From the NCBI RefSeq assembly GCF_002050515.1, contig NZ_LTAY01000048.1, positions 1 to 64,000 of the forward strand: a stretch of DNA of 64,000 nt, in the 5' to 3' direction. The notes under the pieces are model-generated. The model made no database searches and had not been told where the DNA came from. It saw only the letters and a list, made by a program, of their open reading frames with translations. The translations under genes and the position numbers were made by a program. Shown here piece after piece: positions 62,905-64,000 of the stretch (position 1 is the stretch's first letter; each line of letters starts with the position of its first letter). This stretch comes from Clostridium thermobutyricum DSM 4928. GTDB lineage: Bacteria > Bacillota > Clostridia > Clostridiales > Clostridiaceae.

Positions 62905-63180
62905 TTGGATTTAATAAAAAGTATAATTAAAGGATTATTAAAGAAGTGGAGTGCCTTTGCTATCATATGGACTTTATTAGCTATACCTAAAAATCCAAGG
63001 CTAAGCGAAAGTTTATTAAATGAAAGATTTATAGATAAAATACTTTATGTAAATTTTTCTTTAGATTATTCAATAATAGCAATAGTTAACTATATTTTTC
63101 TAGGAATATTTATGATTTTAAGCTTTTTGATAATGATATATTTAATTTTAGAGATTACTATAAATGAAGAAATTGAATAG
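62905..63180 (+). CDS. Small two-helix membrane protein of the McrBC-like cassette
   Basis: 91 residues with two predicted membrane helices (about 16-30 and 58-83) and short charged ends. TTG 62905 is chosen as start because GAGGAG (62891-62896) lies 8 nt before it; the ATG at 62887 has no ribosome binding site and overlaps the GAGGAG. It is 45 bp after the nuclease gene, before the shared terminator, so it belongs to the same transcript. No family recognised; a membrane effector or anchor of the cassette is an inference. Confidence 0.6.
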   Translation: MDLIKSIIKGLLKKWSAFAIIWTLLAIPKNPRLSESLLNERFIDKILYVNFSLDYSIIAIVNYIFLGIFMILSFLIMIYLILEITINEEIE

Positions 63181-63205
63181 AATTTTATATTATGATATAT
63201 AAATA

Positions 63206-63242
63206 AAAACTCTTATGATTATAAAGTCATAAGAGTTTTTTA
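63206..63242 (+). terminator. Terminator of the McrBC-like cassette
   Basis: AAAACTCTTATGA (63206-63218) / TCATAAGAGTTTT (63227-63239) with a T-run. Confidence 0.92.
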
Positions 63243-63294
63243 CTCATTATTGATAAATATAATATATTTATAATAGATTATATTTCAAATTATA

Positions 63295-64000
63295 TTATTC
63301 TACATCTTTTAATGGTTTCTTTATTATAGTTAATATAACTGCACCAACCACTGAACCAATTACTAATGATAATAAATATAATAATGCACTTCCACCTACT
63401 AATGGGAATACAAATATTCCTCCAAAAGGAGCAGGCATAGTTATTTTAAATAACATTGATAATCCACCAGCTATAGCTGAACCAACAACACACGCTGGAA
63501 TTACTCTTATTGGATCTGCTGCTGCAAATGGAATTGTTCCTTCTGTTATAAAAGATAATCCAAGAACATAAGCAGTTTTACCAGCATCTCTTTCACCTTT
63601 AGAGTATTTATGTTTTGCGAAAGTTGAAGATAATGCAACTACTAATGGAGGAACCATTCCACCAATCATTACAGCTGCCATTGGAGCAGAATCTCCTGAA
63701 GCCAACATAGCAATAGCAAAAGTATAAGCAGTTTTATTAATTGGACCACCCATATCTACAGCCATCATTCCACCAACTATGGCACCTAATAATACAAGAT
63801 ATCCAGTTCCCATTGTTTTTAATAAATGTTCAGCTCCATGCATTAACATTGCAACAGGAGGAGCAACAAATAATAACATTAATCCACCAGTAATTAATAT
63901 TCCAAGAACAGGATAAATAAGCATTGGTTTAAGTCCATCAAGACTTTCAGGGAATTTATTAAATATTTTCTTTAATAATAAAACAACATATCCACCAAGG
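63295..64000 (-). CDS. PTS fructose-type permease IIC, 3' end (5' part outside window)
   Basis: Open to the right edge of the window; 235 codons are seen, with no start. An in-frame ATG at 63924 is internal: coding continues upstream of it (KKIFNKFPES). The piece has several membrane segments and fructose-family IIC signatures (DMGGPINKTAY and FITEGTIPFAAADP). It transports and phosphorylates fructose or a related sugar together with EIIA/EIIB, which may be fused or encoded beyond 64000. The C-terminus ends after KKPLKDVE. Confidence 0.88.
   Translation of the reverse strand, partial: LGGYVVLLLKKIFNKFPESLDGLKPMLIYPVLGILITGGLMLLFVAPPVAMLMHGAEHLLKTMGTGYLVLLGAIVGGMMAVDMGGPINKTAYTFAIAMLASGDSAPMAAVMIGGMVPPLVVALSSTFAKHKYSKGERDAGKTAYVLGLSFITEGTIPFAAADPIRVIPACVVGSAIAGGLSMLFKITMPAPFGGIFVFPLVGGSALLYLLSLVIGSVVGAVILTIIKKPLKDVE

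Noticed and set aside
1-64000. tRNA or rRNA genes
   Set aside because: No cloverleaf-like GC-rich segment or rRNA sequence was noticed on either strand; the DNA is uniformly AT-rich. A covariance-model scan would be needed to exclude small RNAs.

Overview
The window is low-GC, AT-rich DNA with strong purine-rich ribosome binding sites (AGGAGG, AAGGAG), heavy use of AGA, ATA and TTA codons, and many rho-independent terminators. Gene content (reverse rubrerythrin, clostridial DUF1540 and DUF503 proteins, CsoR/CopA/CopZ, a prosthetic-group citrate lyase cluster, a maltodextrin phosphorolysis operon) points to a strictly anaerobic, fermentative Firmicute of Clostridium sensu stricto. The species cannot be fixed from the sequence alone.

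Layout. 1-5000: end of a reverse rubrerythrin gene, a DUF1540 protein, a 40-codon peptide, an rRNA m5U methyltransferase, then on the minus strand an exact 177-bp tandem array of three small peptide genes, a ClC-type channel and a DUF503 protein. 5.2-11.3 kb: a heterodimeric ABC exporter, a metallo-beta-lactamase-fold hydrolase, a small zinc-ribbon protein and an RsuA-type pseudouridine synthase. 11.3-16.6 kb (minus strand): a membrane protein, an ImmA/IrrE peptidase with its XRE regulator, an ABC exporter with an ArsR-like regulator whose promoter carries a palindrome, and an AraC regulator. 16.6-20.1 kb: csoR-copA-copZ copper efflux; CopA has three metal-binding domains, two of them a recent duplication.

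20.2-36.5 kb: a long maltodextrin/glycogen operon: ATPase, binding protein, two permeases, LacI regulator, GH31 alpha-glucosidase, MalQ, phosphorylase, GH133 debranching enzyme and type I pullulanase. The leader carries two identical 15-bp LacI-type operators. All enzymes lack signal peptides, so imported dextrins would be debranched and phosphorolysed in the cytoplasm.

36.5-45 kb: small hypothetical proteins, an NSS sodium symporter gene broken by one in-frame TGA but followed by an intact MetS-like small subunit, an amidinohydrolase, glyoxalase I, phosphofructokinase, a FUSC-type membrane protein, an HxlR regulator and an EamA transporter. 45-53 kb: a SorC-type regulator and the malic enzyme-citCDEFXG cluster. 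Both promoter regions share a CATTTG-N13-CAAATG palindrome. No citrate permease is visible. 53.4-58 kb: two paralogous MFS permeases flanking rbsK-rbsD.

58-64 kb: a PH-SHOCT protein, a VOC protein, a 28-residue membrane peptide, an McrBC-like three-gene cassette (AAA+ NTPase, PD-(D/E)xK nuclease, two-TM protein) and the 3' part of a fructose-type PTS IIC gene.

Most novel-looking items: the three-copy peptide array (2577-3086), the McrBC-like cassette with a membrane partner (59945-63180), and the shared palindromes in the citrate and maltose regulons.
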